Source: Nitrosomonas sp.
GTDB lineage: Bacteria; Pseudomonadota; Gammaproteobacteria; Burkholderiales; Nitrosomonadaceae
NCBI GenBank assembly: GCA_016710135.1
Contig: JADJLM010000002.1
Location: 434,001 to 498,000, forward strand
Length of the DNA stretch: 64,000 nucleotides
Direction: 5' to 3'
Part shown: positions 19,083-27,859 of the stretch, piece by piece
Layout of the letters: each line of letters opens with the position of its first letter
How positions within the stretch are numbered: position 1 is the stretch's first letter
The notes under the pieces: model-generated
Told to the model about the DNA's origin: nothing
Seen by the model: only the letters and a program-made list of their open reading frames with translations
Database searches by the model: none
Program-made: the position numbers and the translations under genes

Positions 19083-19409
19083 ATGATGAAAGGGAATTTA
19101 GCCAATATTATGAAGCAGGCACAGCAAATGCAGGAGAATATGAAGGCCATGCAGGAGCAACTTGCTAGCATTGAAATAGAGGGGCAATCTGGTGCAGGTA
19201 TGGTTAAAGTTGTGATGACTTGCCGTCACGATGTCAAGCGAGTGAGTATTGATCCGAGCTTGTTGGGTGATGATAAGGAAATGCTGGAAGATTTGATTGC
19301 CGCCGCTGTGAATGATGCCGTTCGCCGAGTCGAGACAACAGCGCAGGAAAAAATGGGCAGTTTGACGGGTGGGTTGGGATTACCGCCAGGATTTAAACTA
19401 CCATTCTAA
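19083..19409 (+). CDS. ybaB: Nucleoid-associated protein, YbaB/EbfC family
   Basis: A 108-residue YbaB/EbfC protein with the Met/Gln-rich N-terminal helix (NIMKQAQQMQENMKAMQEQL), the central QSGAGMVKVVMTC strand and the C-terminal GLPPGFKLPF. It forms a tweezer-like dimer that binds DNA without strong specificity. An AAAGGAG site precedes the ATG and the gap to dnaX is 13 bases, so they form an operon. The recR gene that usually follows ybaB is not here. The next gene is a pseudouridine synthase. Confidence 0.95.
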   Translation: MMKGNLANIMKQAQQMQENMKAMQEQLASIEIEGQSGAGMVKVVMTCRHDVKRVSIDPSLLGDDKEMLEDLIAAAVNDAVRRVETTAQEKMGSLTGGLGLPPGFKLPF

Positions 19410-19477
19410 TTCCCTATCAAAACGGATGGTATGTCGTATCGTGAATCGTAATGAATTGTTCTATTTAAAGGTGGTTT

Positions 19478-20335
19478 ATGCGAAATAATCGTCCACTCAG
19501 ACCATCTAGCAAACCATTTGAACAGAGGAAAAGTCAATCCCAATCCAATGAGATTGACCAGGGGGTAACGCATAAGCTGCAGAAGCTATTAGCACAAAGT
19601 GGTTTGGGTTCGAGGCGAGAAATGGAAGCATTAATTATTGCAGGCCAGGTTAGTATTAATGGGAAGGTTGCCAAAATTGGAGATCGAATTAGTACGAGTG
19701 ATTTGATTCGGGTTAGGAACCGACTTATCCGAATTAATACCGGTAGCCGCCTCCCAAGGATCATTTTTTATCACAAACCAGAAGGTGAGATTGTCAGTCG
19801 TAACGATCCAGAAGGAAGACCCTCAGTTTTTGATAGGCTACCGCAACTAAAATCTTCGCGCTGGGTTTCGATTGGAAGATTAGATTTTAATACCAGTGGT
19901 TTATTGATTTTTACGACGAGTGGTGAATTGGCAAATCAAATGATGCATCCACGTTTCCAGATCGAACGCGAATATGCAATAAGAATCATCGGTCAATTAA
20001 CCTCAGAACAAATGACTCAGTTAACTCGAGGCATTGAGCTTGAAGATGGAATAGCCAAGTTTGATATGATTGTCGAGCAAGGAGGTGAGGGTTCTAACCG
20101 ATGGTACCATGCGGTCATCAAAGAAGGTCGAAACAGAGAAGTTAGAAGGATGTTTGAAAAATTGGGAATTGCAGTGAGTCGCCTAATTCGCGTTCGGTTC
20201 GGACCAATTCGTTTACCGTCTTACCTAAAACGAGGCATGTTGTCTGAACTCAAAGAAAATGAGGTTCACCAAATAATGGCTTTATTCCTAAAGGGTACTC
20301 TGGGATATAGGTGCTCTAAAGTCGATCGATTATGA
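19478..20335 (+). CDS. rluB: 23S rRNA pseudouridine synthase, RluB/RsuA family
   Basis: A 285-residue protein. After a basic low-complexity leader it has an S4 RNA-binding domain (LQKLLAQSGLGSRREMEALI) and then the RsuA-type catalytic domain with the active-site aspartate in GRLDFNTSGLLI. The EGRNREVRRMFEKLG motif is typical. By similarity it makes a pseudouridine in the 23S rRNA helix 80-93 region, as RluB does. RluE or RluF type specificity cannot be excluded. Its last 70 bases overlap the convergent prmB. The terminal residues (KGTLGYRCSKVDRL) look unlike the family, suggesting the original stop was lost by a deletion. Confidence 0.87.
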   Translation: MRNNRPLRPSSKPFEQRKSQSQSNEIDQGVTHKLQKLLAQSGLGSRREMEALIIAGQVSINGKVAKIGDRISTSDLIRVRNRLIRINTGSRLPRIIFYHKPEGEIVSRNDPEGRPSVFDRLPQLKSSRWVSIGRLDFNTSGLLIFTTSGELANQMMHPRFQIEREYAIRIIGQLTSEQMTQLTRGIELEDGIAKFDMIVEQGGEGSNRWYHAVIKEGRNREVRRMFEKLGIAVSRLIRVRFGPIRLPSYLKRGMLSELKENEVHQIMALFLKGTLGYRCSKVDRL

Positions 20336-21147
20336 CCTATTTCCACGATGAGTAAGCCCTCATCATTTAGAAAATCTGCTGCATTTGTCAGAATGTTGTG
20401 AACGATGGAAAGGCCATCAGTACCTCCAGCCAGCGCAATGGAAGGTTCGTGACGAAATTCTTCGGGAAGATCATTCATTGATTTCTCATTAACGTAGGGT
20501 GGATTGCTGATAATGAGATCATAGCGTTTGTTATCCAGCTTAGAGAAAAGGTCTGAGTGGATCAAGTGAATGGAAGAAGCTAAACCATAGTTTTCAATAT
20601 TGATATGCGCTACTTCCAATGCGCTGGGAGAAATATCGACAGCATCAATTTGGGCGTTTTCAAAAGCATGTGCCAATAAGACCGCTAAGCAACCCGATCC
20701 CGTACAGAGATCTAATGCGTGAATCACTGCGGTAGGGTCGCTGATCCAGGGCGATAGCTGAGTTTGTAACAATTCGGCGATGAACGATCTCGGTATAATG
20801 ACACGTTGATCGACGTAAAAATTGAAATCTCCTAACCATGCTTCATGAGTGAGATAAGTGATAGGGACTCTTTCAGCTACTCGTTTTTCAATCAATTCAA
20901 TGATTGCATCACGTTCAGACTGAGTAATTTGAGCATCTAGGAACAAATCGAGTTGATTGGGTGCAAGGTGTAACACGTGCAACATGAGATGCGCAGCTTC
21001 ATCATAAGCGGAAGGGAAGCCATGCCCAAAAAATAGCTGTGCTTGGTTAAAATAGCTAGTAGTGAAACGCAACCAATCGCGCACAGTTCGAAATTCTGTT
21101 TTGGCCTGTTGAATCAGGGTGGGTATAGTATTGTTTGGGTGTGTCAC
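20266..21147 (-). CDS. prmB: Ribosomal protein L3 glutamine methyltransferase (PrmB), C-terminus shortened
   Basis: A 293-residue HemK-family N5-glutamine methyltransferase. The SAM-binding ALDLCTGSGCLAVLLA is near residue 145, and the NPPY catalytic motif (IISNPPYVN) is followed by the EPSIALAGGTDGL region. The YFGHGFPSAYDEA-type N-terminus (here FFGHGFPSAYDEAAHL) identifies PrmB rather than PrmC. In the family the protein continues past VPF with a WLE...VFLLT strand. Here it ends in an atypical VPFRNKAIIW after VPF, and the coding region overlaps rluB. About 20-25 residues seem to be missing, probably through a deletion between the two convergent genes. Confidence 0.9.
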   Translation of the reverse strand: MTHPNNTIPTLIQQAKTEFRTVRDWLRFTTSYFNQAQLFFGHGFPSAYDEAAHLMLHVLHLAPNQLDLFLDAQITQSERDAIIELIEKRVAERVPITYLTHEAWLGDFNFYVDQRVIIPRSFIAELLQTQLSPWISDPTAVIHALDLCTGSGCLAVLLAHAFENAQIDAVDISPSALEVAHINIENYGLASSIHLIHSDLFSKLDNKRYDLIISNPPYVNEKSMNDLPEEFRHEPSIALAGGTDGLSIVHNILTNAADFLNDEGLLIVEIGHNRSTLEHLYPRVPFRNKAIIW

Positions 21148-21255
21148 GATTAATCGAAGTAGAGGTTTGTGATAAAAACTATACTTTGTATAAGGTCAGA
21201 ATGATAGCGTGGATTGATTGAGTATCGAATAAATTGTGATTTTAGATAACTTGGT

Positions 21256-21738
21256 ATGACAGATGAAGAATGGATGTGGTTGGCACTTGGGTTAGCGGAG
21301 AAGGCACAAGCATTGGATGAAGTACCTGTTGGCGCAATCATCGTGAAAAACGGCGAAGTCATCGGTCAGGGTTATAACCAGCCGATTAAAACAAATGATC
21401 CATCGGGTCATGCTGAAATTATTGCGATTCGCGCTGCTAGCCAACAGATTCAAAATTACCGATTGGAAGGGTGTACGCTATATGTCACGCTAGAACCTTG
21501 TGCGATGTGTATTGGTGCAATTTTCCATGCCCGACTGCGTCGACTTGTGTTTGCTGCAAGTGATCCTAAAACGGGTGTATGTGGAAGTATCTTGGATTTA
21601 CCTGCGGAAAAAAAGCTTAATCATCACCTGGAAGTGCATAAAGGGTTACTTGCTGAAGAATCAGCTCGATTGTTGAGGCAGTTCTTTTATGGGAAGCGTC
21701 ATTTAGATAAACTAGCTCGGTATGAAAATTCAAATTAA
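21256..21738 (+). CDS. tadA: tRNA-specific adenosine deaminase
   Basis: A 160-residue zinc deaminase that converts A34 to inosine in tRNA-Arg(ACG). The zinc site is complete: HAEIIAI with the catalytic Glu and the first ligand, and EPCAMCIGA with the two cysteines. The PVGAIIVKNGEVIGQGYN start and the DPKTGVCGS region are typical of TadA rather than of cytosine deaminases. It overlaps the L,D-transpeptidase gene by 17 bases, so the two are co-transcribed. Confidence 0.95.
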   Translation: MTDEEWMWLALGLAEKAQALDEVPVGAIIVKNGEVIGQGYNQPIKTNDPSGHAEIIAIRAASQQIQNYRLEGCTLYVTLEPCAMCIGAIFHARLRRLVFAASDPKTGVCGSILDLPAEKKLNHHLEVHKGLLAEESARLLRQFFYGKRHLDKLARYENSN

Positions 21739-22201
21739 TATTGAACAACAGCAGCTTGATTTGTTCGATCGTGAAGAAAGATTGGTTAAACGCTATTTAA
21801 TTTCTTCGGCCAAGAATGGCATAGGGCAAGTAAGAGGGAGTTATTGTACGCCCTTGGGTAAGCATATCATTCGTGCAAAAATTGGTGATAAACAACCGAT
21901 TAACACGGTTTTTGTCAAACGTCGTCCCACAGGTGAAATTTATACGCCCCAGTTAGCGGCTCAATACCCTAACCGCGACTGGATTCTGACAAGAATACTC
22001 TGGTTATCGGGATGTGAAGTTGGTTTTAATCGATTGGGGGAGGTGGATACCATGCGCCGGTATATTTATATTCATGGAAGTCCGGATAGTGCGGTAATGG
22101 GTAAACCCGGTTCGATTGGCTGTATTCGCATGCATAACGATGATCTATTAGAGCTTTTCGATAAAGTACCGGTTGGGACACCTGTCAATATCACGCAATG
22201 A
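21722..22201 (+). CDS. L,D-transpeptidase (YkuD domain), no signal peptide
   Basis: A 159-residue YkuD-fold protein with the catalytic motif IYIHGSP...GSIGCIRMHNDD, where the Cys is the nucleophile and the His assists. Enzymes of this family make 3-3 cross-links in peptidoglycan or attach lipoproteins to it. It has no signal peptide or LysM domain, which is usual for the short cytoplasm-annotated versions near tadA in betaproteobacteria, so export or substrate is uncertain. It overlaps tadA by 17 bases. The start at 21722 is the first ATG. Confidence 0.88.
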   Translation: MKIQINIEQQQLDLFDREERLVKRYLISSAKNGIGQVRGSYCTPLGKHIIRAKIGDKQPINTVFVKRRPTGEIYTPQLAAQYPNRDWILTRILWLSGCEVGFNRLGEVDTMRRYIYIHGSPDSAVMGKPGSIGCIRMHNDDLLELFDKVPVGTPVNITQ

Positions 22202-22305
22202 TTTTTACATTGCTGAGCCTAAATAGCCAAATCATTGCAGTATTATGAGAATTCGCTCGCGTTATTGCATATTGCAACGATTTAGCTGATTGTTTGATCG
22301 TCTGG

Positions 22306-23576
22306 TTATTTGGCTTTCTTAGAAGGAAAATGATTAACAATTAATCGACCATCCGATATTACTAAATCAGGGTACTCCAATAGTTTAACATTTTCAAAGA
22401 CATTTCCTTTTACTGCAATGATGTCGGCAGGTGATCCAACAATGAGCGTGCCCAGTGGTGCCAGACCCAATGCTTCACCTGCTTTAGCAGTTGCGGTCTC
22501 AAATAACGCTAATGGCGTCATTCCTGTCAGATGAAGCATCAATTGTAATTCTCTTGCATCAATACCCCATGGTATTTCGGTATGGGCTATTTCTGCGCCA
22601 TAATAAAATTGTGCGCCGAGTTGAGCCAGCCTTAGCGTATTTGAATAAACGCCAGGACATAAAGACAAGGTGTCAATGGTCGTCACAATTCTTACCCCTT
22701 GTTGTACTGCTTGCTGAAGTAAATCTCCTGAGATTTCCATACAGGGAACATGCGCCCATTCATCTACTCCAGCAGCGAGCGCCAACTCAACGCCTTGTTG
22801 CTCACCTATGTGTGCAGTTACTTTTTTCCAAGCTTGTGCGTCTCATCGACAATTGCTTGGATTACTTCAAGGGGTAATAAGGGCCAGGGTGGCATCACAG
22901 ATGGCGCGTGCCCAGTTGTCCATGGTGCACCCGGCTCTCCTCCTGGTTCAAGTGCTATTTTTATATTAACTGCTCCACCCTGAATAAGATGTCGAACGGC
23001 TTCCCTTGCTTGATCTGGGGACTCAACTGCTAAAGCAACATCGCTATGGCCGTGATCACCCCCACCATGGCCATGCTGGCCAAAGACAGGGATTGGATAG
23101 CCACCGGGTGCTGTGATTATCGGTCCGGTTGTCAGAACACGCAGGTTGCCATCGCCTCCTGCTGGTGCCAGCAATGGTCCACCTACATCCCGAACGGTTG
23201 TCACACCATGACGAAGAACTGCATGATGAGAAACATTTTGCAGCGCTAAATGGGCATGTAGATCGATAAAACCAGGTAGAATAGTCGCATCTCCCAAATC
23301 CAATTCTTTTCCACCACGCTTGCGAATTTGTGGGGCTGGTCCGATTTCGATTACCTTGCCATTATCGATTAATAGCGCATGATCTTCATGCAGCGTGCGC
23401 CCATCAAAAATACGATCTGCTTTTAATAAGACGCGTTCTTGCTTTGCTGTTTCCTGGCGGTCGTTTGCCCAACTTTGCGATACACAGATGAATGCTGTGT
23501 ATATCATGAACATACTTACTAAGATTTTACTTGATGCTTTCTCGATTGGAATTACAGTTGCAACCAAATTCATCAT
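22306..23576 (-). pseudogene. Secreted amidohydrolase with one-base frameshift
   Basis: A metal-dependent amidohydrolase (imidazolonepropionase/prolidase-like) split in two frames. The N-terminal 252 residues have a signal-like hydrophobic start and the metal motif LPGFIDLHAHLA, and end at ETHKLGKK. The C-terminal part (frame from about 22817 down) begins VTAHIGEQQGVELALAAGVDEWAHVP and ends at 22306 after the GSPADIIAVKGNVFENVKLLE region. One extra A in the A6 run (plus-strand T6 at 22822-22827) restores a continuous 423-residue protein. The site reads GGA AAA AAG TAA, which is the slippery heptamer known from E. coli dnaX. The loop residues are rich in Gly-His (GQHGHGGGDHGHSD), which may bind metal. 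Confidence 0.85.
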
Positions 23577-23819
23577 TCCTTCCTTTTTGTTGTAGTTATT
23601 TGAATTTATTTTCTTAAATAATGCAGCGACGTGTAGCCATTATAGGAATAAAAATTAACAATGGAATGTGACAAATTGTCGCAGTATAATTGACTGCGAT
23701 TATTGCCTAAGTTTTACTAACATTAAATTTGGGCTCGTCGAGATTTTTTACAGGCTAAGCATTAATAGAAAAACAAATCTAAATTAATCATTGCTTTGTA
23801 GATGTGGCATAGATATTGC

Positions 23820-23853
23820 CAAATGTATTTGATACAAGTATCAAATACATTTG
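23820..23853. promoter_or_regulatory. 34-bp palindrome (16-bp perfect arms, 2-bp centre) in a divergent intergenic region
   Basis: CAAATGTATTTGATAC at 23820-23835 is the exact reverse complement of GTATCAAATACATTTG at 23838-23853, separated by AA. It lies in the 376-bp gap between the amidohydrolase (minus strand) and the DUF5666 gene (plus strand), 100 bp before the latter. It lacks a T-tract and is AT-rich, so an operator for a dimeric regulator is more likely than a terminator. The regulator is unknown. Confidence 0.7.
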
Positions 23854-23952
23854 TAGGTTCTTTAAAATTGCGATTCATTACTAACATATCGCGATTTTCA
23901 GTTGAGATTTTTTATAAATAAAAAAGCATCTTGGAGCTTTCTAGAGGAAATA

Positions 23953-24891
23953 ATGAAGCAAGTAAAATTGATCTCAGTATTATTATCAACACTAGTGTTT
24001 TTGATAATCTCTTCCGCCATCGTGATGGCAAAGAGCTCAGAACTTGAGTTTAGGGGTACTGTAACGAATATTGCTATTCCTGATGATGGTGATAGCATTG
24101 TTAAAGTGAAATTGATTACCAGCCACTCCCCTGATTTTGAAGTACCTATCATTGTGTTGGGCGCCACAGAGATTGAGTCGAATGGCTACCATATACCTTT
24201 GTCTGAATTAGAAGTGGGTGATGTCGTAAAAATTAGCGGCTTTTTTGGCGAAGATGGCATTGTTGCGGAATCAATTTATGTGCTTGATGGTGGGTTAGGT
24301 AAATTTCGTTTACGCGGTGTAATTAAAGGCATTGATACCGTCGAAGATGGTATTTTTATGCAGGTATTGGGTATCGATATTCTCGTTGACGAATCTACTT
24401 CAATTCGGAGTCGTGGACTGGGGGTGGTTAACAATTTACCGATATCTGCGCTCCAAGCTGGTGAGAGTGTCGATGTGAAAGGTAGATATCTCGATGAAAC
24501 ATTTATTGCGGATCGTGTTGAAGTTGGTAAGCGTCCAGATGAGCATGTGCGCGTGAAAGGAACAATTATTGACCTTACCAATGACATCATTGAAATTGTA
24601 ACGATTCATGAAGCCCATTTGATCGTGATCAGAACAGGAACTACCAAAATCTATGGAAGCCTAGCAGAAGGTGAATTTGTTGAAGTTGAAGGTTATCTTA
24701 ACCAGAAGCTAGAGGTTATCGCTGAAAAGATTATTGTAGATGATGATCGGAATGGGTATTCTCGTGATTATCATCATTATGAATCAAAGCGAAGTGATGA
24801 TGATGATCGTTATGGGAGTATCAACCGAAATTACGGAAAGCATCATGGGAGAAAGGAAGGTCATAATAAAGACGACGACCGTGATGATTAA
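23953..24891 (+). CDS. DUF5666-type secreted protein with His/Asp-rich tail
   Basis: A 312-residue exported protein starting at the ATG preceded by GAGGAA. A signal peptide ends around AIVMAKS. It is built of three or four repeated beta-rich modules (ELEFRGTVTNI, KFRLRGVIKGI, HVRVKGTIIDL), each with a VG(D)VVKISG- or GESVDVKG-like strand, as in DUF5666 proteins, whose function is not known. The tail from about residue 265 is very rich in Asp, His, Arg and Lys (DDDDRYG, HHGRKEGHNKDDDRDD) and could bind metal or polyanions. The palindrome at 23820-23853 lies upstream. Confidence 0.82.
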   Translation: MKQVKLISVLLSTLVFLIISSAIVMAKSSELEFRGTVTNIAIPDDGDSIVKVKLITSHSPDFEVPIIVLGATEIESNGYHIPLSELEVGDVVKISGFFGEDGIVAESIYVLDGGLGKFRLRGVIKGIDTVEDGIFMQVLGIDILVDESTSIRSRGLGVVNNLPISALQAGESVDVKGRYLDETFIADRVEVGKRPDEHVRVKGTIIDLTNDIIEIVTIHEAHLIVIRTGTTKIYGSLAEGEFVEVEGYLNQKLEVIAEKIIVDDDRNGYSRDYHHYESKRSDDDDRYGSINRNYGKHHGRKEGHNKDDDRDD

Positions 24892-24935
24892 TTTTAAGAT
24901 CAATTAGAATCGGAATGAATCGCTAGTAAGATTTA

Positions 24936-26297
24936 TTATGGCGTGATTGTAATATTGACGGTATTGTGGAAGGTAGCATTCGCAATACCGTCTTGATTGT
25001 CATCGACTGCAAACGTTATTGAGTAATTTCCCGGTTGCAGTGCTTTGAGTGAACTTTTCATAATAATGAATCGATCAATTATATTGAATTCGCCAACGTG
25101 AGCTCGTAGTGGTTGCGCAGAGGGAATAAATTCAAACCGATCATTTAGCCAGAAAGTTTCAGTTGGAGTGATTGCACGCACCCAATATTCTGCAGGATTT
25201 CCTAATAGTACGCCAGGATCCAAGGATGCTGTCAGCACGAGCGTATCATTTTGGGAGAGCTGCAAGGTTCCTATTTGATTATTGGCTGCAATCGTAGGAC
25301 TCGGATATGAGAGCTTGGGAGGATTCGGAGAGGGCAAATCATTAAAGTACCATTGCACATTTGCATTGAAATAGATTCTGCCCCGGGTAATCACGAAATG
25401 TTTTAAATTAAGGAGCTCGGCTCGTGTTTCGCAGACCGCAAATGATGAACGGCTGTTATTGAAGCTAACAACGATGTCTGCATTATCAGTAAATCCAATG
25501 AATTCTAGGGTTAAAGTATAGTCATCAGGCGTGCCAGCAAACCTGTCTAGCCCACTCATTGCAAGTTTTAAGGTGGCTATATCATCTGCTGTGAGGGTTC
25601 GTTGTGCTTCACCAGCAATGATACCCTGTTGCATAACCGCTTCAGTATTTTGATAACCGAGTAGATTTGCTACGGTACGATCACCATTGGCAGCGAAAGT
25701 ATGTCCTGCCGGAAGATCAACTAAATTCCTACTATAAGTGGTAATGTCAATTTTTTCTGCGATAGTAAAGGGATTATTATTTTTTTTTCTAAACCAATGC
25801 AGGTTGATATCATCACCCCGTGAATCATCATTTGAGCCAGCAACACCATCGTTTCCACTATTAAGATCATATCGGTTGTTTGAACCTCGGGTAGTCTGTG
25901 TATAGTTACGATTTACACCTGAAAGCCCTGATTCAGAGGATAAATTGGGGTGTGCAAGACCTAAACAATGTCCAAGCTCATGTAATACCACGGATTCAAA
26001 ATCGAAATGATTGAACGGAATCTTTTCATCGTTAACGATATTACCTAGTGTGGGAATTAATTGATTCCACGTGGTAATTGCATTTTGAATTGGTAGTGTT
26101 ATTTCAGTACCATGAAGTGAGGAAGGCGAAATACCGACTGTAATAATTAGATTTGTTCCTTGACCGCGATAGCCTTGAGGATGAGTGATGACGTCTGCTG
26201 TTTCACTATCTTCAGCAAATAAGAAAGTACCAGCGATAGTGCTCGGTATCAGCCCATAGGCAAATATCAGTAAAATGATCGAGTTGATACCCTTCAT
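24936..26297 (-). CDS. Secreted matrixin-like zinc metalloprotease
   Basis: A 453-residue protein with a signal peptide (ILLIFAYGLIPSTIAG). The zinc site HELGHCLGLAH near residue 106 fits HExxHxxGxxH, the metzincin/matrixin (M10) signature. The segment before it (NAITTWNQLIP) matches the helix typical of these proteases. The C-terminal half contains probable beta-sandwich domains with no catalytic motif. It probably acts outside the cytoplasm. It follows the 26327-26959 gene on the same strand with a 29-bp gap, so the two are probably co-transcribed. The substrate is unknown. Confidence 0.85.
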   Translation of the reverse strand: MKGINSIILLIFAYGLIPSTIAGTFLFAEDSETADVITHPQGYRGQGTNLIITVGISPSSLHGTEITLPIQNAITTWNQLIPTLGNIVNDEKIPFNHFDFESVVLHELGHCLGLAHPNLSSESGLSGVNRNYTQTTRGSNNRYDLNSGNDGVAGSNDDSRGDDINLHWFRKKNNNPFTIAEKIDITTYSRNLVDLPAGHTFAANGDRTVANLLGYQNTEAVMQQGIIAGEAQRTLTADDIATLKLAMSGLDRFAGTPDDYTLTLEFIGFTDNADIVVSFNNSRSSFAVCETRAELLNLKHFVITRGRIYFNANVQWYFNDLPSPNPPKLSYPSPTIAANNQIGTLQLSQNDTLVLTASLDPGVLLGNPAEYWVRAITPTETFWLNDRFEFIPSAQPLRAHVGEFNIIDRFIIMKSSLKALQPGNYSITFAVDDNQDGIANATFHNTVNITITP

Positions 26298-26326
26298 GCG
26301 TACTTGATGGTTATTAGTAAAAAAGA

Positions 26327-26959
26327 TTAATTAAGCGGTTCTAACTCAGAATTTTCCAAAATGTTCTGAAATAATTTTCTAGCTTCAATCAATTCATGCA
26401 GTTCTTCTAATTCCGGAAAATTTTCTACTGTCCATTGTAACGCGTGCCAAGTAATCCGCTTCGAGGTATCCCAATCGCTTTGATCAATATTGATTGGCGG
26501 CATATATCGGTTTGGATAAATTTCTATGATGGTAGTCGGTGCATCTGAAACACGCTGTAACGATAAGGTATTTTTTTTCTGCAAATTTTTAGCAATTTTC
26601 AGGCGCTGTTGAATTTCAGCTTCATTGAAATTAAGTAGGTTTGGTGTGGTTAATTGATTCCACAATTGATTCAATGCAACTGAATCAAGATGCCCAGAGA
26701 AAGTCCCTGATTTTTTATAATAGCTGGGACGATATACTTTTATATGACCATCTACAAAGATGGTCACAGTGATATTTTCGTTAAGATTTCGAGTGCTACT
26801 TTGACTTTCCTCGAAATAGGCAATTATGTTCTCTGATTTCGGTAGATTTTCTGCATATAAAATAGACAAACTGATCATTAGCAGCGCTAACCCGAGCAAT
26901 AATCGATATGCACTGAAAATTTGTAACGTTAGGAAAACACTTTGAAATAATCGAGTCAT
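26327..26959 (-). CDS. Exported protein of unknown function upstream of the protease
   Basis: A 210-residue protein with a long N-terminal hydrophobic segment (LLLGLALLMISLSILYAE) that is either a signal peptide or an anchor. The remainder is mixed and charged (VTIFVDGHIKVYRPSYYKKSG, YPNRYMPPINIDQSDW). I do not recognise a family. The position directly before the matrixin-like gene suggests a chaperone, inhibitor or regulator for the protease, but this is inference from location only. Confidence 0.65.
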   Translation of the reverse strand: MTRLFQSVFLTLQIFSAYRLLLGLALLMISLSILYAENLPKSENIIAYFEESQSSTRNLNENITVTIFVDGHIKVYRPSYYKKSGTFSGHLDSVALNQLWNQLTTPNLLNFNEAEIQQRLKIAKNLQKKNTLSLQRVSDAPTTIIEIYPNRYMPPINIDQSDWDTSKRITWHALQWTVENFPELEELHELIEARKLFQNILENSELEPLN

Positions 26960-27143
26960 AAAAATATTCTCTTACAAAATAATAACTGATGAGTCTAGAA
27001 GTTTAGAGAGGTTTCTTGCCTCATTTCTATCTCGATAAGAATAGAATTAGGGGTCGATTTAATCTCTCGATTAAATTAAGCCACTGGCCATAATGTCGTT
27101 AATACTAACATTCTAAATTTAGTTTAATTCAGGGGAGTCAATT

Positions 27144-27836
27144 GTGATATTGCTTGCAAGCTCATATGAAGAAATGCTGGATGACTGGAGAAGAAGCTTA
27201 ACAGACCTTTCATCCGTTCTTTGCATCAATGATCATGAATTATTGAGCCATGAATTAGCGAGAAGAAAACCACCCATACTGCTGATAGACCATGATTTCT
27301 TAGGTAATGATAGCTCAAAGAAAGTAGAGGGTCTGCTTATATTAAGCCCTAAGACTCAAATCATTATATCAAGTCCAGGTATTTCAGATGAAGTGGAATG
27401 GAAATTATTCAAATCTGGAATCAGAGGATGTTGCCGTGATTCGATTGAGCCTGGCGAAATAAAACGAGTTGTTAAAGCTGTTTGGCAAGGAGAGTTATGG
27501 ATTCGGCGCAAATTGGTTCATCATATGCTGGATGAGCTGGTTGTTACTACAAAAGAGAAGAAGCATATTGAGCGTGCTGTTAATAACCTGCTTGAAAATT
27601 TAACGAAGCGAGAATATGAAATTGCTATCTTGGTAGGTCGCGGTGAAAGCAATAAGCAGATTGCGAGAAAGCTTGATATAACTGAACGCACTGTTAAAGC
27701 ACATCTAACAGAAATTTTCCGTAAATTAGCAATTACTGATCGAATAAAACTGGCGCTACTTGTAAAAGATACTGCAGTATCTTCAAACCAAACTGACTTT
27801 CATAATCCTAATAATTTTCCCATAGCATCTGCCTAG
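27144..27836 (+). CDS. LuxR-type response regulator with degenerate receiver domain
   Basis: A 230-residue NarL/LuxR family regulator starting at GTG after an AGGGGAG site. The N-terminal 120 residues resemble a receiver (LLIDHDF could carry the acceptor Asp), but the acidic pair normally found near the N-terminus is absent (MILLASSYEEML). Phosphorylation is therefore doubtful. The C-terminal HTH is typical: LTKREYEIAILVGRGESNKQIARKL, ITERTVKAHLTEIFRKL. It is divergent from the exported-protein/protease pair, with 184 bp between, so it may control that unit. Confidence 0.85.
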   Translation: MILLASSYEEMLDDWRRSLTDLSSVLCINDHELLSHELARRKPPILLIDHDFLGNDSSKKVEGLLILSPKTQIIISSPGISDEVEWKLFKSGIRGCCRDSIEPGEIKRVVKAVWQGELWIRRKLVHHMLDELVVTTKEKKHIERAVNNLLENLTKREYEIAILVGRGESNKQIARKLDITERTVKAHLTEIFRKLAITDRIKLALLVKDTAVSSNQTDFHNPNNFPIASA

Positions 27837-27859
27837 CCAAATAAGACTGTTGAGTCTTA

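Noticed and set aside
24936..26297. Peptidase cluster as a phage or toxin module
   Set aside because: No phage structural genes or toxin domains are nearby; a simple secreted protease fits better.
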